From the NCBI RefSeq assembly GCF_000212815.1, contig NZ_GL890985.1, positions 583,162 to 647,161 of the forward strand: a stretch of 64,000 nucleotides of DNA. Direction: 5' to 3'. The notes under the pieces were generated by a model. That model saw only the letters and a program-made list of their open reading frames with translations. It was not told where the DNA came from and ran no database searches. The position numbers and the translations under genes are program-made. This document shows, piece after piece, positions 43,666 through 53,747 of the stretch; the first letter of the stretch is position 1, and the number at the start of each line of letters is the position of its first letter. The DNA is from Streptococcus sanguinis SK49 (GTDB lineage: Bacteria > Bacillota > Bacilli > Lactobacillales > Streptococcaceae).

Positions 43666-43720
43666 AAGCTAAGCAAGTGTGTCTATTCAAGTGAGTTGAC
43701 AGGATTTGCTTAGCTTTTTT
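43666..43720 (+). terminator. Rho-independent terminator after trxB
   Basis: AAGCTAAGCAA (43666-43676) pairs with TTGCTTAGCTT (43706-43716) across a 29-base loop, then TTTT. Confidence 0.8.
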
Positions 43721-43766
43721 GGAATTATGATATAATATAAGGTATCTAGCATAAAGGAGCAAGAAG

Positions 43767-45227
43767 ATGTACCCAGATGATAGTTTAACTCTGCACACTG
43801 ATTTGTACCAAATCAACATGATGCAGGTTTATTTCAAGCAAAATATTCACAACAAGCGTGCAGTTTTTGAAGTTTTTTTCCGTAAGAATCCTTTTAATAA
43901 CGGCTACGCTGTCTTTGCGGGCTTAGAAAGAATTATTTCCTATCTCAATAATCTGACGTTCAGCCAGAGCGATTTAGATTATTTGCAATCCTTGGGCTAT
44001 CATGGAGAGTTTTTGGATTATTTGCGAAATCTCAAGATGAGCCTGACAGTAAGGTCTGTTCAGGAAGGTGATTTGGTTTTTGCCAATGAGCCAATCGTGC
44101 AGGTGGAAGGTCCTCTAGCTCAGTGTCAGCTGGTTGAGACTGCCCTGCTCAATATCGTTAATTTTCAGACCCTGATTGCCACTAAGGCAGCCCGTATCCG
44201 CTCTGTTATCGAAGATGAGCCACTGATGGAGTTTGGTACGCGCCGAGCCCAGGAAATGGATGCTGCTATTTGGGGGACTAGGGCTGCGGTGATTGGCGGA
44301 GCGAACGGTACCAGCAATGTTCGGGCTGGCAAGCTCTTTGATATTCCAGTCTTGGGAACGCATGCCCATGCTCTCGTTCAAGTCTATGGAAATGATTATG
44401 AAGCCTTTAAAGCTTACGCTGAGACTCATCATAACTGTGTTTTCCTAGTAGATACTTACGATACATTGCGTCTAGGTGTTCCGGCAGCCATTCGGGTGGC
44501 GCGTGAGCTAGGAGACAAGATTAAGTTTCTGGGAGTCCGCATTGATTCGGGAGACCTTGCCTATATTTCTAAGAAGGTTCGGCAGCAATTAGATGAAGCT
44601 GGCTTCCCTGATGCTAAGATTTATGCGTCCAATGATCTGGATGAAAATACCATTCTCAACTTGAAAATGCAAAAAGCTAAGATTGATGTCTGGGGTGTGG
44701 GAACCAAGCTCATTACGGCCTATGACCAGCCGGCTTTAGGAGCAGTTTATAAGATTGTTGCTATTGAAGATGAGAATGGAGAATTGCGCAATACCATCAA
44801 GCTGTCCAATAATGCTGAAAAAGTTTCTACACCAGGTAAGAAGCAGGTTTGGCGCATTACCAGCCGCGAAAAAGGGAAGTCTGAGGGAGACTACATTACC
44901 TATGATGGCCTTGATGTCAATGGCTTGGAAGAGCTGGAAATGTTCCATCCGACCTATACCTATATCAATAAAACAGTCAAAAATTTTGATGCTGTACCGC
45001 TTTTAGTGAACATTTTCCAAGAAGGAAATTTGGTCTATGAACAGCCGACTCTGACTGAGATTCAAGCCTATGCCCGTAAGGAATTTGATAAACTCTGGGA
45101 CGAGTACAAGCGGGTTCTCAATCCACAGGATTATCCAGTTGACCTGGCTAGAGATATCTGGCAGGATAAGATGGACTTGATTGACCAGATGCGCAAGAAA
45201 GCCTACCAGACAGGAGCAGAAAAATGA
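43767..45227 (+). CDS. pncB: Nicotinate phosphoribosyltransferase
   Basis: PncB makes nicotinate mononucleotide from nicotinate and PRPP, the first step of NAD salvage (Preiss-Handler pathway). The 486 residues include [13 protein letters not shown] sequence at the start ([15 protein letters not shown]), [17 protein letters not shown], the active-site [19 protein letters not shown] and IRIDSGDL-like [10 protein letters not shown]. An extended -10 TGATATAAT (43728-43736) precedes it. It overlaps nadE by 4 bases, so the two salvage enzymes are coupled. Confidence 0.95.
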   Translation: MYPDDSLTLHTDLYQINMMQVYFKQNIHNKRAVFEVFFRKNPFNNGYAVFAGLERIISYLNNLTFSQSDLDYLQSLGYHGEFLDYLRNLKMSLTVRSVQEGDLVFANEPIVQVEGPLAQCQLVETALLNIVNFQTLIATKAARIRSVIEDEPLMEFGTRRAQEMDAAIWGTRAAVIGGANGTSNVRAGKLFDIPVLGTHAHALVQVYGNDYEAFKAYAETHHNCVFLVDTYDTLRLGVPAAIRVARELGDKIKFLGVRIDSGDLAYISKKVRQQLDEAGFPDAKIYASNDLDENTILNLKMQKAKIDVWGVGTKLITAYDQPALGAVYKIVAIEDENGELRNTIKLSNNAEKVSTPGKKQVWRITSREKGKSEGDYITYDGLDVNGLEELEMFHPTYTYINKTVKNFDAVPLLVNIFQEGNLVYEQPTLTEIQAYARKEFDKLWDEYKRVLNPQDYPVDLARDIWQDKMDLIDQMRKKAYQTGAEK

Positions 45228-46048
45228 GTCTACAAGAAGAAATTATCGCTCAACTGGGCGTCAAACCAGTGATTGACCCGGAGGAAGAAATCCGCAAGTC
45301 GGTGGACTTTCTCAAGGCCTATCTGAGAAAGCACCCTTTTTTGAAAACTTATGTTTTAGGAATTTCTGGAGGTCAGGATTCAACCTTGGCTGGCCGCTTA
45401 GCTCAGCTGGCTGTAGAGGAAATGCGGGCTGAAACTAGAGATGATAGCTATCGCTTTATCGCAGTTCGTTTGCCTTACGGTGTTCAAGCAGATGAAGATG
45501 ATGCCCAAAAGGCTCTGGCCTTTATCAAGCCTGATGTCAGTCTGACAGTCAATATCAAGGAATCTGCTGATGCTATGACAAAGGCTGTGGAGGCAACGGG
45601 GGCCAAAGTCTCTGATTTTAACAAGGGCAATATCAAGGCCCGCAGCCGTATGATTGCCCAGTATGCTTTGGCTGGTTCATACAGCGGAGCTGTCATTGGG
45701 ACTGATCACGCAGCAGAAAATGTCACAGCCTTTTTCACCAAGTTTGGAGATGGTGGAGCAGATATCTTACCACTTTACCGTCTCAATAAGCGTCAAGGTA
45801 AGCAGCTTTTGGCCGCCTTAGGAGCGGATCCGGCTCTCTATGAAAAGGTGCCGACGGCTGATTTGGAAGAAGAAAAGCCTGGGATTGCGGATGAAGTCGC
45901 TCTGGGCGTGACTTACAATGAAATTGACGACTACCTCGAAGGCAAGTCCGTTTCAGCCCAAGCCCAAGAAACTATCGAATCATGGTGGCATAAAGGCCAG
46001 CACAAACGGCATTTGCCGATTACAGTTTTTGATGAATTTTGGAAGTGA
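45224..46048 (+). CDS. nadE: NAD+ synthetase, ammonia-dependent
   Basis: NadE amidates nicotinate adenine dinucleotide to NAD+, the last step of the pathway begun by PncB. The 274-residue length fits the ammonia-dependent form without a glutaminase domain. Motifs are the ATP-pyrophosphatase loop [14 protein letters not shown] (about 44-57), [30 protein letters not shown] in part, and the C-terminal KGQHKRHLP. Confidence 0.96.
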   Translation: MSLQEEIIAQLGVKPVIDPEEEIRKSVDFLKAYLRKHPFLKTYVLGISGGQDSTLAGRLAQLAVEEMRAETRDDSYRFIAVRLPYGVQADEDDAQKALAFIKPDVSLTVNIKESADAMTKAVEATGAKVSDFNKGNIKARSRMIAQYALAGSYSGAVIGTDHAAENVTAFFTKFGDGGADILPLYRLNKRQGKQLLAALGADPALYEKVPTADLEEEKPGIADEVALGVTYNEIDDYLEGKSVSAQAQETIESWWHKGQHKRHLPITVFDEFWK

Positions 46049-46095
46049 AAATCTCTATTGAAACTTTTTAGTTTGCGCTAAGAAACGAGGAAGTT

Positions 46096-46656
46096 ATGAA
46101 AAAGATTGGTACACGGTCCATTGAAACCAAACGTCTTTTGCTAAGACCTTTTCTGGAATCGGATGCTTAAGCTATGTATGACAGCTGGGCTTCTCGTCCA
46201 GATAATTTACTGCATGTGACCTGGGATGCTCACGAGAGTCCTGAAGTCACCCAACAGTCTATTGCTCGCTGGGTTGAGAATTATCAAAACATGGATTTTT
46301 ACAAGTGGGCCATCTGCCTGCAGGAAAATCCTGAACAAGTGCTTGGTGATATCAGTGTGGTTGATAGAGATGATACGGTCAATGATTGCGAGGTCGGTTA
46401 CATTTTAAGTAAAGACTATTGGGGGCAGGGGCTGATGACAGAAGCTTTGAAAGCTGTTTTGAACTATCTCTTGCAAGACGCAGGATTCAATCGTGTCACA
46501 GCAAGATTTGTAACAGCTAATCCAGCTTCGGGACGTGTCATGGCCAAAGCTGGCATGAGCTACGAAGGAACTTTCCGTCAGGCTGTATTTCATAAAGGAC
46601 AAGTCAAAGATTTTTCCGTCTATGGAATCCTAAAATCCGATTTAGAAAAAGGCTAG
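46096..46656 (+). pseudogene. GNAT family N-acetyltransferase interrupted by a stop codon
   Basis: From ATG 46096 (with GAGGAAG upstream) the frame reads MKKIGTRSIETKRLLLRPF..ESDA, then TAA at 46168-46170, and continues in the same frame AMYDSWASRPDN to 46656. The whole would be 186 residues, the usual RimJ-type GNAT length, with VGYILSKDYWGQGLMTEAL (acetyl-CoA binding) and ANPASGRVMAKAGM intact. A single substitution, for example GAA to TAA, explains the break. Internal reinitiation at ATG 46174 would lose the first strand of the fold, so the product is probably inactive. Confidence 0.85.
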
Positions 46657-46678
46657 GACTCTTTTGTCTAGCCTTTTT
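46647..46678 (+). terminator. Terminator overlapping the end of the GNAT gene
   Basis: GGCTAGGAC pairs, with one bulge, to GTCTAGCC, followed by TTTTT; the GNAT stop codon lies inside the stem. Confidence 0.8.
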
Positions 46679-46734
46679 ACTTGCGCTCCTCTTTTAAAGT
46701 TCTATAATAGATGTATAATGACAAGGAGGATTCT

Positions 46735-48087
46735 ATGAAGTCGTTAGAACAAGATTTTACAGATAAGTTGTATGCTGCTTATGAGGCCAATTCCAAGTAT
46801 GCAGCGTTGGAAAATGCCATCAGCCACAATGGCCTTTTGGCTTCCTTAGAGAAGCGAAGCGCTGCCGTGGAAAACACACCTGTCTTTTCACTGGATCTCA
46901 CTAAGGACAAGGTCAGTGACCAGAAAGCTTCAGGACGCTGTTGGATGTTTGCAGCTCTTAATACCTTCCGCCACAAGATGATTGCTGGTTTCCAATTGGA
47001 AGATTTTGAGCTATCTCAGGCCCATACCTTCTTTTGGGATAAATATGAAAAATCCAACTGGTTTTTAGAGCAGGTGATTGCGACGGCTGACCAAGAATTG
47101 ACCAGCCGTAAGGTTAAGTTTCTCTTAGATACTCCCCAGCAGGATGGCGGTCAATGGGATATGGTTGTTTCCCTCTTTGAGAAATACGGCGTCGTGCCTA
47201 AGTCAGTTTTTCCAGAGTCAATTTCTTCTAGCAACAGCCGTGAGCTCAATCAAATTCTCAATAAACTCTTGCGTCAGGATGCGCAGATTTTGCGAGAATT
47301 AGTGGCAGAGGGTGCAAACTCTGCTGAACTTCAGGCCAAGAAAGAAGAACTTCTTCAGGAAGTCTTTAACTTCCTAGCTATGAATTTAGGCTTGCCGCCT
47401 CGCCAGTTTGACTTTTCTTATCGAGATAAGGACAATCATTTCCACAGTGAGAGCGGATTGACACCTCTGACTTTCTATCAAAAATATGTCGATCTTAAGC
47501 TAGATGACTATGTCTCTATCATCAATGCACCGACTGCTGACAAGCCTTATGGTCGGTCCTATACAGTTGAGATGTTGGGCAATGTCGTTGGCAGTAAGCC
47601 AGTCCGTTATTTGAATGTTGAAATGGATCGACTAAAAGAGCTGGCAATTACGCAAATGAAGGCTGGCGAGACCGTTTGGTTTGGCTCGGATGTTGGTCAG
47701 TCTAGCAATCGTAAGGCAGGTGTTATGGCTGAAGGGATGCACGATTTCACTGCCAGCATGGATATCCGACTGACTCAAAATAAGGCTGGCCGCTTGGACT
47801 ATAGCGAAAGCCTCATGACCCACGCCATGGTCTTGACAGGAGTTGACTTGGATGAAAATGGCAAGGCTAAGAAATGGAAGGTCGAAAACTCTTGGGGTGA
47901 AAAGGTTGGTAACAATGGCTATTTCGTAGCCTCTGACGCTTGGATGGACGAGTATACCTATCAGATCGTCGTCCGAAAGGAGTTTCTGACAGCAGCAGAA
48001 TTAGCTGCTTATGAAGCAGAGCCTCTTGTCCTATCTCCCTGGGATCCTATGGGTGCTTTGGCAAAGCAATCTTTAATGAGAGAATAA
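46735..48087 (+). CDS. pepC: Aminopeptidase C (bleomycin hydrolase family)
   Basis: PepC is a cytoplasmic C1B cysteine aminopeptidase that trims peptides. It has 450 residues. The catalytic Cys is C69 in SGRCWMFAAL, the catalytic His lies in LMTHAMVLTGV, and the Asn in VENSWGEKVGNNGYF. I start at ATG 46735, 5 bases after AAGGAGGA; an in-frame ATG at 46711 would lie in the -10 region (TATAAT repeats at 46702-46719). It is flanked by terminators on both sides, so it is monocistronic. Confidence 0.95.
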   Translation: MKSLEQDFTDKLYAAYEANSKYAALENAISHNGLLASLEKRSAAVENTPVFSLDLTKDKVSDQKASGRCWMFAALNTFRHKMIAGFQLEDFELSQAHTFFWDKYEKSNWFLEQVIATADQELTSRKVKFLLDTPQQDGGQWDMVVSLFEKYGVVPKSVFPESISSSNSRELNQILNKLLRQDAQILRELVAEGANSAELQAKKEELLQEVFNFLAMNLGLPPRQFDFSYRDKDNHFHSESGLTPLTFYQKYVDLKLDDYVSIINAPTADKPYGRSYTVEMLGNVVGSKPVRYLNVEMDRLKELAITQMKAGETVWFGSDVGQSSNRKAGVMAEGMHDFTASMDIRLTQNKAGRLDYSESLMTHAMVLTGVDLDENGKAKKWKVENSWGEKVGNNGYFVASDAWMDEYTYQIVVRKEFLTAAELAAYEAEPLVLSPWDPMGALAKQSLMRE

Positions 48088-48088
48088 C

Positions 48089-48121
48089 AAAAGAGTAAGA
48101 ATTTTTCATTCTTACTCTTTT
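48089..48121. terminator. Bidirectional terminator between pepC and pbp1A
   Basis: AAAGAGTAAGAAT (48090-48102) and ATTCTTACTCTTT (48108-48120) are perfect complements around TTTTC, with T-runs on both strands. Confidence 0.92.
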
Positions 48122-48137
48122 TCATAGTTAGATCTCT

Positions 48138-50282
48138 TTAGTTCTGATTATTTCCACTATTACTAGAGGATGATTCACTTTGGCTGGAAGAGGTATCCGT
48201 TTGTTCGTTTGAATGTTCATTGGAAGTTGATGTCTCTGAACTTTCTTCTGTACTATAATTGTTATAGTTAGAAGAGTAATATTGTTGATTGTTATAATAA
48301 CGATTATAACCAGTACCACTATTGAGATAAACATAAGAGCCACTACGATATAGACCGCTAGGCATTTCCCAATCTTCTGAAGCAGAGCCGTCTTGAGCTA
48401 GATAAAGCATCATTTCTCGGTAGACATCTGTAGCCACTTTAACCCCATCATCAAGGATTGGTGTTAAACGATTGGAGTAGCCAGTCCAAACGGCCATTGA
48501 ATACTTAGGCGTATAACCAACGAAGAGCTCGTCTGGTGTGACAATGCTAGAGTAGTAGTAAGGCTTGGTCAGCTTGGCTAATTCATCATCAGCATAGTTG
48601 GAGGTTCCGGTCTTACCAGCCTGATAAACCCCAGAAATAGCAGCATTTGTACCTGTACCAGACTGCAAGACTGTTTTCATCATATCAGTCATCATGTAGG
48701 CGGTCGTTTCCTTCATGGCCTTTGTACCGTTGTTGGAGAAAGTCTTCTCAGTTCCGTCGCTGAAGACAATGCGATTGACATACTGAGGCTTGTAGTAAGT
48801 ACCTCCATTAGCAAAAGCTGCATAGGCAGCAGCCATTTTTTCACTGCTAGCTCCGTACTCATTACCAGATTTACTAGTATTACTTGAAAAGGCATTGACA
48901 TAGAACATTTCAGGATAGTTAATCCCAATACCATTCAAGAACTTAAGCGATTCATCTAGGCCAACCGCTTCTAGTGTTTTAACTGCGGGCACATTTCGAG
49001 ATTCCTGAATAGCATATTGAATTGTCATGGGTCCATAGTATTTCTTATCCCAGTTATAGACTGGTGTACTGGAATATGGGAAGTTATATGGAGCATCCGT
49101 GATAGGAGCAGCTGTTGATGTATAAACGTCATTTTCAAGTGCTGGAGCATAATCGGTGATTGGCTTCATTGTTGAACCGAAGTCACGATTGGTTTCAACA
49201 GCTTGGTTGGTACCGAAGGAGACATTGGTTGATTGGTGACGAGAACCGAGTTGAGCAATAACTTTACCAGTTTGTACATCCATAACAGTGGATGCAACCT
49301 GCATTTCATCATCTGGATAAGCTACATAGTCTTCCGTGTTGTATATGTCCCATAGCTTCTTTTGAGCTTCAGTATTGACATTTGTATAAACATCCATACC
49401 AGTTGTCAGGACATTGTAGCCAGTCTCTTCTTCTACTTGTTCAATTACTTCCTTAAGATAATTGTCCATGTAAGCAGGATAGCTAGTGGAAGCTTTCAGA
49501 CTTTGAAGTCCATCGGTTACAGGTGTATTTTTGGCTTGCTCATACTGTTCATCTGTGATGTACTTGAGGTCGTGCATCTCACTAAGTACCAGATTACGGC
49601 GATTTGTTGCAGCTTCTGGATGGGTGTATGGGTCGTATTGGTTAGGGGCTTGAGGCATTCCTGCCAGCAGAGCTGTTTGATGTAGGCTCAAATCTTTTAA
49701 GTCTTTACCATAGTAACTTCGGGCTGCTGTTTGCATACCGTAATTACTGTTAGACATATAGACTTTATTGACATAATAGGTCAATATTTGCTGCTTGGTC
49801 GCTTTACGCTCAAGTTGTGCGGCCAGCCAAGCTTCTTGGATTTTACGTGAAAGAGTCGCATCCGAAGAAGAAGTTGAGAAATAGGACAGCTTAATCAACT
49901 GCTGAGTCAAAGTTGACCCGCCTTGTCTGCCTCCGCCTCGAAGGTTACTAACGAGAGCACCTGCAATCCGAATAAAATCCACCCCACGGTGATTGAAGAA
50001 GCGGTGATCTTCAATGGCGACAATGGCGTTGACCAAGTCTGTAGGGATTTCGCCTGTCTCAGCATTAACCCGTTTTTCAGCACCTAGATCCGCAATTAAA
50101 TTATTATCGCTGTCATATATTTTACTGGATGTGGTTGCGATAAGGTCTTTTTCAGAAAGTTTAGGAGCTTTGACCGCATAGTAGGTAAATACCAAACAGC
50201 CAATCACAAATCCAATCATAAGTAGGGTTATAAGTGCACTTGCAAGATATTTCAAAGCCTGCATAAGAGTTTGTTTATTCAT
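48138..50282 (-). CDS. pbp1A: Penicillin-binding protein 1A (bifunctional glycosyltransferase/transpeptidase)
   Basis: PBP1a polymerises and crosslinks peptidoglycan. In 714 residues it has a membrane anchor (about 10-33), the GT51 glycosyltransferase domain with [12 protein letters not shown] (about 91-102), GGSTLTQQL and KVYMSN, then the transpeptidase domain with S370-T-M-K373, SRN, and KTGTSN. A Ser/Thr/Asn/Gln-rich extracellular tail follows (about 655-714). The active motifs are unaltered. It follows recU with an 8-base overlap, the usual recU-pbp1A arrangement. Confidence 0.96.
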   Translation of the reverse strand: MNKQTLMQALKYLASALITLLMIGFVIGCLVFTYYAVKAPKLSEKDLIATTSSKIYDSDNNLIADLGAEKRVNAETGEIPTDLVNAIVAIEDHRFFNHRGVDFIRIAGALVSNLRGGGRQGGSTLTQQLIKLSYFSTSSSDATLSRKIQEAWLAAQLERKATKQQILTYYVNKVYMSNSNYGMQTAARSYYGKDLKDLSLHQTALLAGMPQAPNQYDPYTHPEAATNRRNLVLSEMHDLKYITDEQYEQAKNTPVTDGLQSLKASTSYPAYMDNYLKEVIEQVEEETGYNVLTTGMDVYTNVNTEAQKKLWDIYNTEDYVAYPDDEMQVASTVMDVQTGKVIAQLGSRHQSTNVSFGTNQAVETNRDFGSTMKPITDYAPALENDVYTSTAAPITDAPYNFPYSSTPVYNWDKKYYGPMTIQYAIQESRNVPAVKTLEAVGLDESLKFLNGIGINYPEMFYVNAFSSNTSKSGNEYGASSEKMAAAYAAFANGGTYYKPQYVNRIVFSDGTEKTFSNNGTKAMKETTAYMMTDMMKTVLQSGTGTNAAISGVYQAGKTGTSNYADDELAKLTKPYYYSSIVTPDELFVGYTPKYSMAVWTGYSNRLTPILDDGVKVATDVYREMMLYLAQDGSASEDWEMPSGLYRSGSYVYLNSGTGYNRYYNNQQYYSSNYNNYSTEESSETSTSNEHSNEQTDTSSSQSESSSSNSGNNQN

Positions 50283-50877
50283 TTATAATACCACCTAGTA
50301 GTTTTTGTTCGATAATTTCAAGATAAGGGATGCTGGGAAGCTGCTGCATTTCAATCGGATAACCATGCTCTTGAATATAGGTTAAGGGCATGGACTTCCC
50401 TCCCTTGTCGATCTTGTAAAACTCAATTAAATAAGAAGCAGGAAGCAGGTAAGTCTCCCTTAAGCTGGAAAAATGCAGTAAGACAAAGCAGATGCCCTTT
50501 TGCTCAAGAACAGCCTCCATATGCTTAATCTGATGTGAATGAAAATTTTTCATGGGCATCGATTTTTTCTGCCGGGTTTCCTTGGCTTCAAAGTCAATAT
50601 AATGGCCCTTGTAGACGCCAGAATAGTCTGTTGTGGAAGCTTGCCGAAAGTAAGCTTCCACAATCTTGGCCCGGCTACGGTTTGGATAATCAACCTTGAC
50701 AATCTGAATGGGAGTGGGCTTTTTATGGATGACAGCGAGTCCTCTGCTTAGATAGTAGTTGTTGGATTCGTTGATCATCTTTTCAAAAGACATCCCACGA
50801 TTGGCAAAGTTAACAGTGCCGGGAATTGGTTTGTTGATACTGCTTTTTGCCTTTAGCTTATGCGGATAGTTGACCAT
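50275..50877 (-). CDS. recU: Holliday junction resolvase RecU
   Basis: RecU cleaves Holliday junctions in recombinational repair and chromosome segregation. The 200-residue protein contains the family patterns [36 protein letters not shown] (with the catalytic Asp, Glu and Lys), and [10 protein letters not shown]. It is divergent from ypsA and in operon with pbp1A, a conserved pairing that links DNA segregation with wall synthesis. Confidence 0.95.
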   Translation of the reverse strand: MVNYPHKLKAKSSINKPIPGTVNFANRGMSFEKMINESNNYYLSRGLAVIHKKPTPIQIVKVDYPNRSRAKIVEAYFRQASTTDYSGVYKGHYIDFEAKETRQKKSMPMKNFHSHQIKHMEAVLEQKGICFVLLHFSSLRETYLLPASYLIEFYKIDKGGKSMPLTYIQEHGYPIEMQQLPSIPYLEIIEQKLLGGIINE

Positions 50878-50944
50878 AAAACTCCTTATTGGTACAATAG
50901 CATCACTCTATTATACCACAAAAAGCTATTTAAAGGGAGAATAA

Positions 50945-51472
50945 ATGACTAGTCTACTAATAACGGGCTACAAAGCCTTTGAAATCGGCATTTCGACGGA
51001 AAAAGATATGAGGATAGAAATCATAAAAGAAGCCGCTAAGAGGGATTTAATTCGTTTTTTGGAAGACGGAGTAGATTGGCTGGTTTTTATGGGCAATCTG
51101 GGCTTTGAGTCTTGGGTTTTGGATCTAGCTAATGAATTGAAAAAAGACTATGAATTTCAGACGGCAACCATCTTTCTCTTTGAGAATCAAGGTGAGAATT
51201 GGAACGAAGCCAATCAGGCAAAATTAGCTGCTTTTAAGCAAACCGATTTCGTCAAGTATGCTTATCCAACCTATCAAAATCCTAGTCAGTTTCTTGATTA
51301 CAATCAATTCATCATCCAGAATACAGATGGTGCCTACCTCTTTTACGATGAAGAACAGGAGACAAAACTGAAATATCTTTACCAAGAAATGAAAAAACAG
51401 GAACAATATTTTATCAAAAAATTAACATTTGATGACCTGAATGAAGTGGCTGAAAATTTTTCGGGAAATTAG
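50945..51472 (+). CDS. ypsA: YpsA/DUF1273 family protein (SLOG fold)
   Basis: The 175-residue protein belongs to the DUF1273 family with a Rossmann-like SLOG fold. [15 protein letters not shown] and [18 protein letters not shown] are the recognisable stretches. In Bacillus the homologue YpsA sits upstream of gpsB and influences cell division; the same order is seen here. The molecular activity, perhaps nucleotide binding, is not established. AAAGGGAG is before the ATG. Confidence 0.9.
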   Translation: MTSLLITGYKAFEIGISTEKDMRIEIIKEAAKRDLIRFLEDGVDWLVFMGNLGFESWVLDLANELKKDYEFQTATIFLFENQGENWNEANQAKLAAFKQTDFVKYAYPTYQNPSQFLDYNQFIIQNTDGAYLFYDEEQETKLKYLYQEMKKQEQYFIKKLTFDDLNEVAENFSGN

Positions 51473-51543
51473 ATGATAAATCTTGATTTTTATAGGTCAT
51501 TTTGTTTATAATTGAATATGACGAACTAGATTGGAGTGAGAAA

Positions 51544-51906
51544 ATGGCAAGTATTATTTTTACAGCAAAAGATATTTTTGATCAGGATTTTAAACGCGAA
51601 GTACGTGGTTATAGTAAGTCCGAAGTAGATGAGTTTTTAGACGATGTTATTAAGGATTATGAGACTTATACAGCCTTGGTAAAGGAACTGCGTGAGGAAA
51701 ATCGTCGTCTTAAGGAAGAGTTGGCTGCGAAGCCGGTTGAAAAACCCCTGCTTCAATCAGCTCAACCTGTTCAGTCGGGTCAAATGGCTCACTCGACTGT
51801 CGATAGCTTCCCTCAGATGACTTCTGCTACTAACTTTGACATCTTGAAGCGCTTGAACCGTCTTGAAAAGGAAGTATTCGGGAAACAAATTCTGGATCGT
51901 GAATAA
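51544..51906 (+). CDS. gpsB: Cell division protein GpsB
   Basis: GpsB is a DivIVA-like adaptor that coordinates septal and peripheral wall synthesis with PBPs and the StkP kinase in streptococci. The 120-residue protein has the N-terminal DivIVA domain ([22 protein letters not shown]), a coiled coil to about residue 65, a Gln/Pro-rich linker, and the conserved C-terminal helix [18 protein letters not shown] chose ATG 51544, preceded by GGAGTGAG; an in-frame start at 51502 is too far upstream. Confidence 0.94.
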   Translation: MASIIFTAKDIFDQDFKREVRGYSKSEVDEFLDDVIKDYETYTALVKELREENRRLKEELAAKPVEKPLLQSAQPVQSGQMAHSTVDSFPQMTSATNFDILKRLNRLEKEVFGKQILDRE

Positions 51907-51922
51907 TGGTTCTTTTAGAACA

Positions 51923-52303
51923 GTGCAATTTTTGGATAATCGCGTGGAAATTTTAGATTTTCATGAGGAAAGTCCATGCTAGCACTGGCTGTGATGCCGG
52001 TAGTGTTTGTGCTAGGCGAAGAAATAAGCCTAGGGACGGATTTTTCCGTTACGGCGACTGAAAGGGCTAAGTCCTTGGATATGTCTGATTAGGTCTGAAA
52101 GTGCCACAGTGACGTAGTTCTTCTGGAAACAGAAGAAGTGGAACGCGGTAAACCCCTCAAGCTAGCAACCCAAACTTTGGTCGGGGCATGGAGTGCGTGG
52201 AAGCGAACATAGCACTCTGACTGGAAACAGTAGACAGATGATTATCGAAGGAAATGGTACCTAGTCATTTCCGGAACAAAACATGGCTTACAGAAAATTG
52301 CAT
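51923..52303 (+). ncRNA. rnpB: RNase P RNA (class B)
   Basis: The RNA of the tRNA 5'-processing enzyme begins just after gpsB. Conserved regions are visible: CR-I GAGGAAAGTCCATGCT (near 51966), GTGCCACAGTGACGTAGT and GGAACGCGGTAAACCCCTC in the middle, and the 3' ACAAAACATGGCTTACAG. The ends GTGCAATTTTT (51923 on) and GAAAATTGCAT (to 52303) pair as helix P1. The streptococcal position after gpsB is conserved. The ends are good to a few bases. Confidence 0.95.
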
Positions 52304-52580
52304 ATAGGCTGAGGCTGGGACGTCAAGTCCTGTCCTCTTTAAATTTTATAATAGAATAGCAAGAGAGTGGCTGAGCGCTCTATTCTCTGCCAAGTTCAAC
52401 TAGCTGTTGCTTCATTTGTCTTATGGATATTTCAAGTGCTGAGCTAGCTGATAAATGGCAGTGAAACCTTCTCAGCCCAAAATTTAAAAAGGGAGAGTGA
52501 GGAAAATCGGTGTGACGAAATCACGATTTTTGTCTCACCCCCTTTGTTTGTATAGATTGGAATCCATTTAAAAAGCCAAG
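52304..52580. other. Gap with hairpins and a possible small RNA, rnpB to the methyltransferase
   Basis: No coding frame is visible. GAGGCTGGGAC (52311-52321) resembles the repeated intergenic GGGAC motifs of streptococci. A TATAAT (52347-52352) could start a short transcript. GGGAGAGTGAGGAAAATCG (from 52491) pairs with CGATTTTTGTCTCACCCCC (to about 52542), and a T-rich stretch follows, so it can act as a terminator. Confidence 0.5.
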
Positions 52581-53735
52581 ATGAAAGAAAAATTTAATTT
52601 AATTGCGACCGCAGCGGCAGGGCTAGAAGCTGTCGTCGGCCGCGAAATCAGAGAGCTAGGACTTGATTGTCAGGTCGAAAATGGCCGGGTTCGCTTCGAG
52701 GGTGATGTCAGTACGATTATTCAAACCAATCTCTGGCTGCGCGCGGCCGATCGGATTAAGATTGTAGTTGGCAGTTTTCCAGCCAAGACTTTTGAAGAGC
52801 TCTTTCAGGGAGTTTTTGCTCTGGATTGGGAGAATTATCTACTGCTGGGAGCTAAATTTCCTATTTCCAAGGCCAAATGTGTCAAGTCAAAACTTCACAA
52901 TGAGCCTAGTGTTCAGGCTATTTCTAAAAAGGCAGTTGTCAAGAAGCTGCAGAAGCATTATGCACGTCCGGAAGGGGTGCCCCTGCAGGAAAATGGAGCT
53001 GAGTTTAGGATAGAGGTTTCTATTCTGAAAGATGTAGCGACGGTCATGATTGATACAACAGGGTCTAGCCTCTTCAAACGTGGCTATCGTGTCGATAAAG
53101 GCGGTGCACCGATTAAGGAAAATATGGCAGCGGCCATTTTACTCCTGTCCAATTGGTATCCAGATAAGCCTTTGATTGATCCGACTTGCGGCTCTGGTAC
53201 TTTTTGTATCGAGGCTGCTATGATAGGGATGAAGATGGCACCAGGACTTCATCGTTCCTTTGCCTTTGAAGACTGGAATTGGGTAGATAAAGACTTGGTA
53301 GCACAGGCTCGCTCGACTGCACTCAGTCAGATTGATCAGACCATTCAGCTGGATATTTCTGGCTCGGATATCGATGGCCGTATGGTAGAACTAGCTCGAA
53401 AAAACTCTGAGCAAGCAGGAGTTGCAGAGCAGATTCACTTCAAGCAGATGCGTCTGCAGGATTTGCATACAGATAAGATTAATGGTGTGATTATCTCTAA
53501 TCCGCCATACGGGGAGCGCCTCCTAGATGATGAGGCTGTGACTCGTCTTTATCAGGAGATGGGAGAAACCTTTGCTCCGCTCAAAACTTGGAGCAAGTTT
53601 ATCCTGACTAGCGATGAAGCTTTTGAAAGCAAATATGGCAGTCAGGCCGATAAAAAACGCAAACTTTATAATGGAACTTTAAAAGTTGATTTATATCAGT
53701 ATTTTGGCCAGCGGGTCAAACGTCAGTTAGATTAG
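52581..53735 (+). CDS. ypsC: THUMP-domain RNA methyltransferase (RlmL N-terminal-like, YpsC)
   Basis: The 384-residue protein has an N-terminal ferredoxin-like/THUMP region (about 1-160, FNLIATAAAGLEAVVGREI) and a C-terminal SAM methyltransferase domain with LIDPTCGSGTFCIEAAM (about 197-213) and the N6/N2 motif NPPYGERL (about 310). Homologues methylate guanine N2 in 23S rRNA, as the N-terminal half of E. coli RlmL does at G2445. The exact target here is inferred. It lies upstream of mapZ in the conserved streptococcal order. Confidence 0.9.
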   Translation: MKEKFNLIATAAAGLEAVVGREIRELGLDCQVENGRVRFEGDVSTIIQTNLWLRAADRIKIVVGSFPAKTFEELFQGVFALDWENYLLLGAKFPISKAKCVKSKLHNEPSVQAISKKAVVKKLQKHYARPEGVPLQENGAEFRIEVSILKDVATVMIDTTGSSLFKRGYRVDKGGAPIKENMAAAILLLSNWYPDKPLIDPTCGSGTFCIEAAMIGMKMAPGLHRSFAFEDWNWVDKDLVAQARSTALSQIDQTIQLDISGSDIDGRMVELARKNSEQAGVAEQIHFKQMRLQDLHTDKINGVIISNPPYGERLLDDEAVTRLYQEMGETFAPLKTWSKFILTSDEAFESKYGSQADKKRKLYNGTLKVDLYQYFGQRVKRQLD

Positions 53736-53747
53736 AAAGGATTTGCC

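Noticed and set aside
46168..46170. Recoded stop (for example suppression) in the GNAT gene
   Set aside because: The stop is TAA, not TGA or TAG, with no recoding structure seen nearby; a nonsense mutation is simpler.
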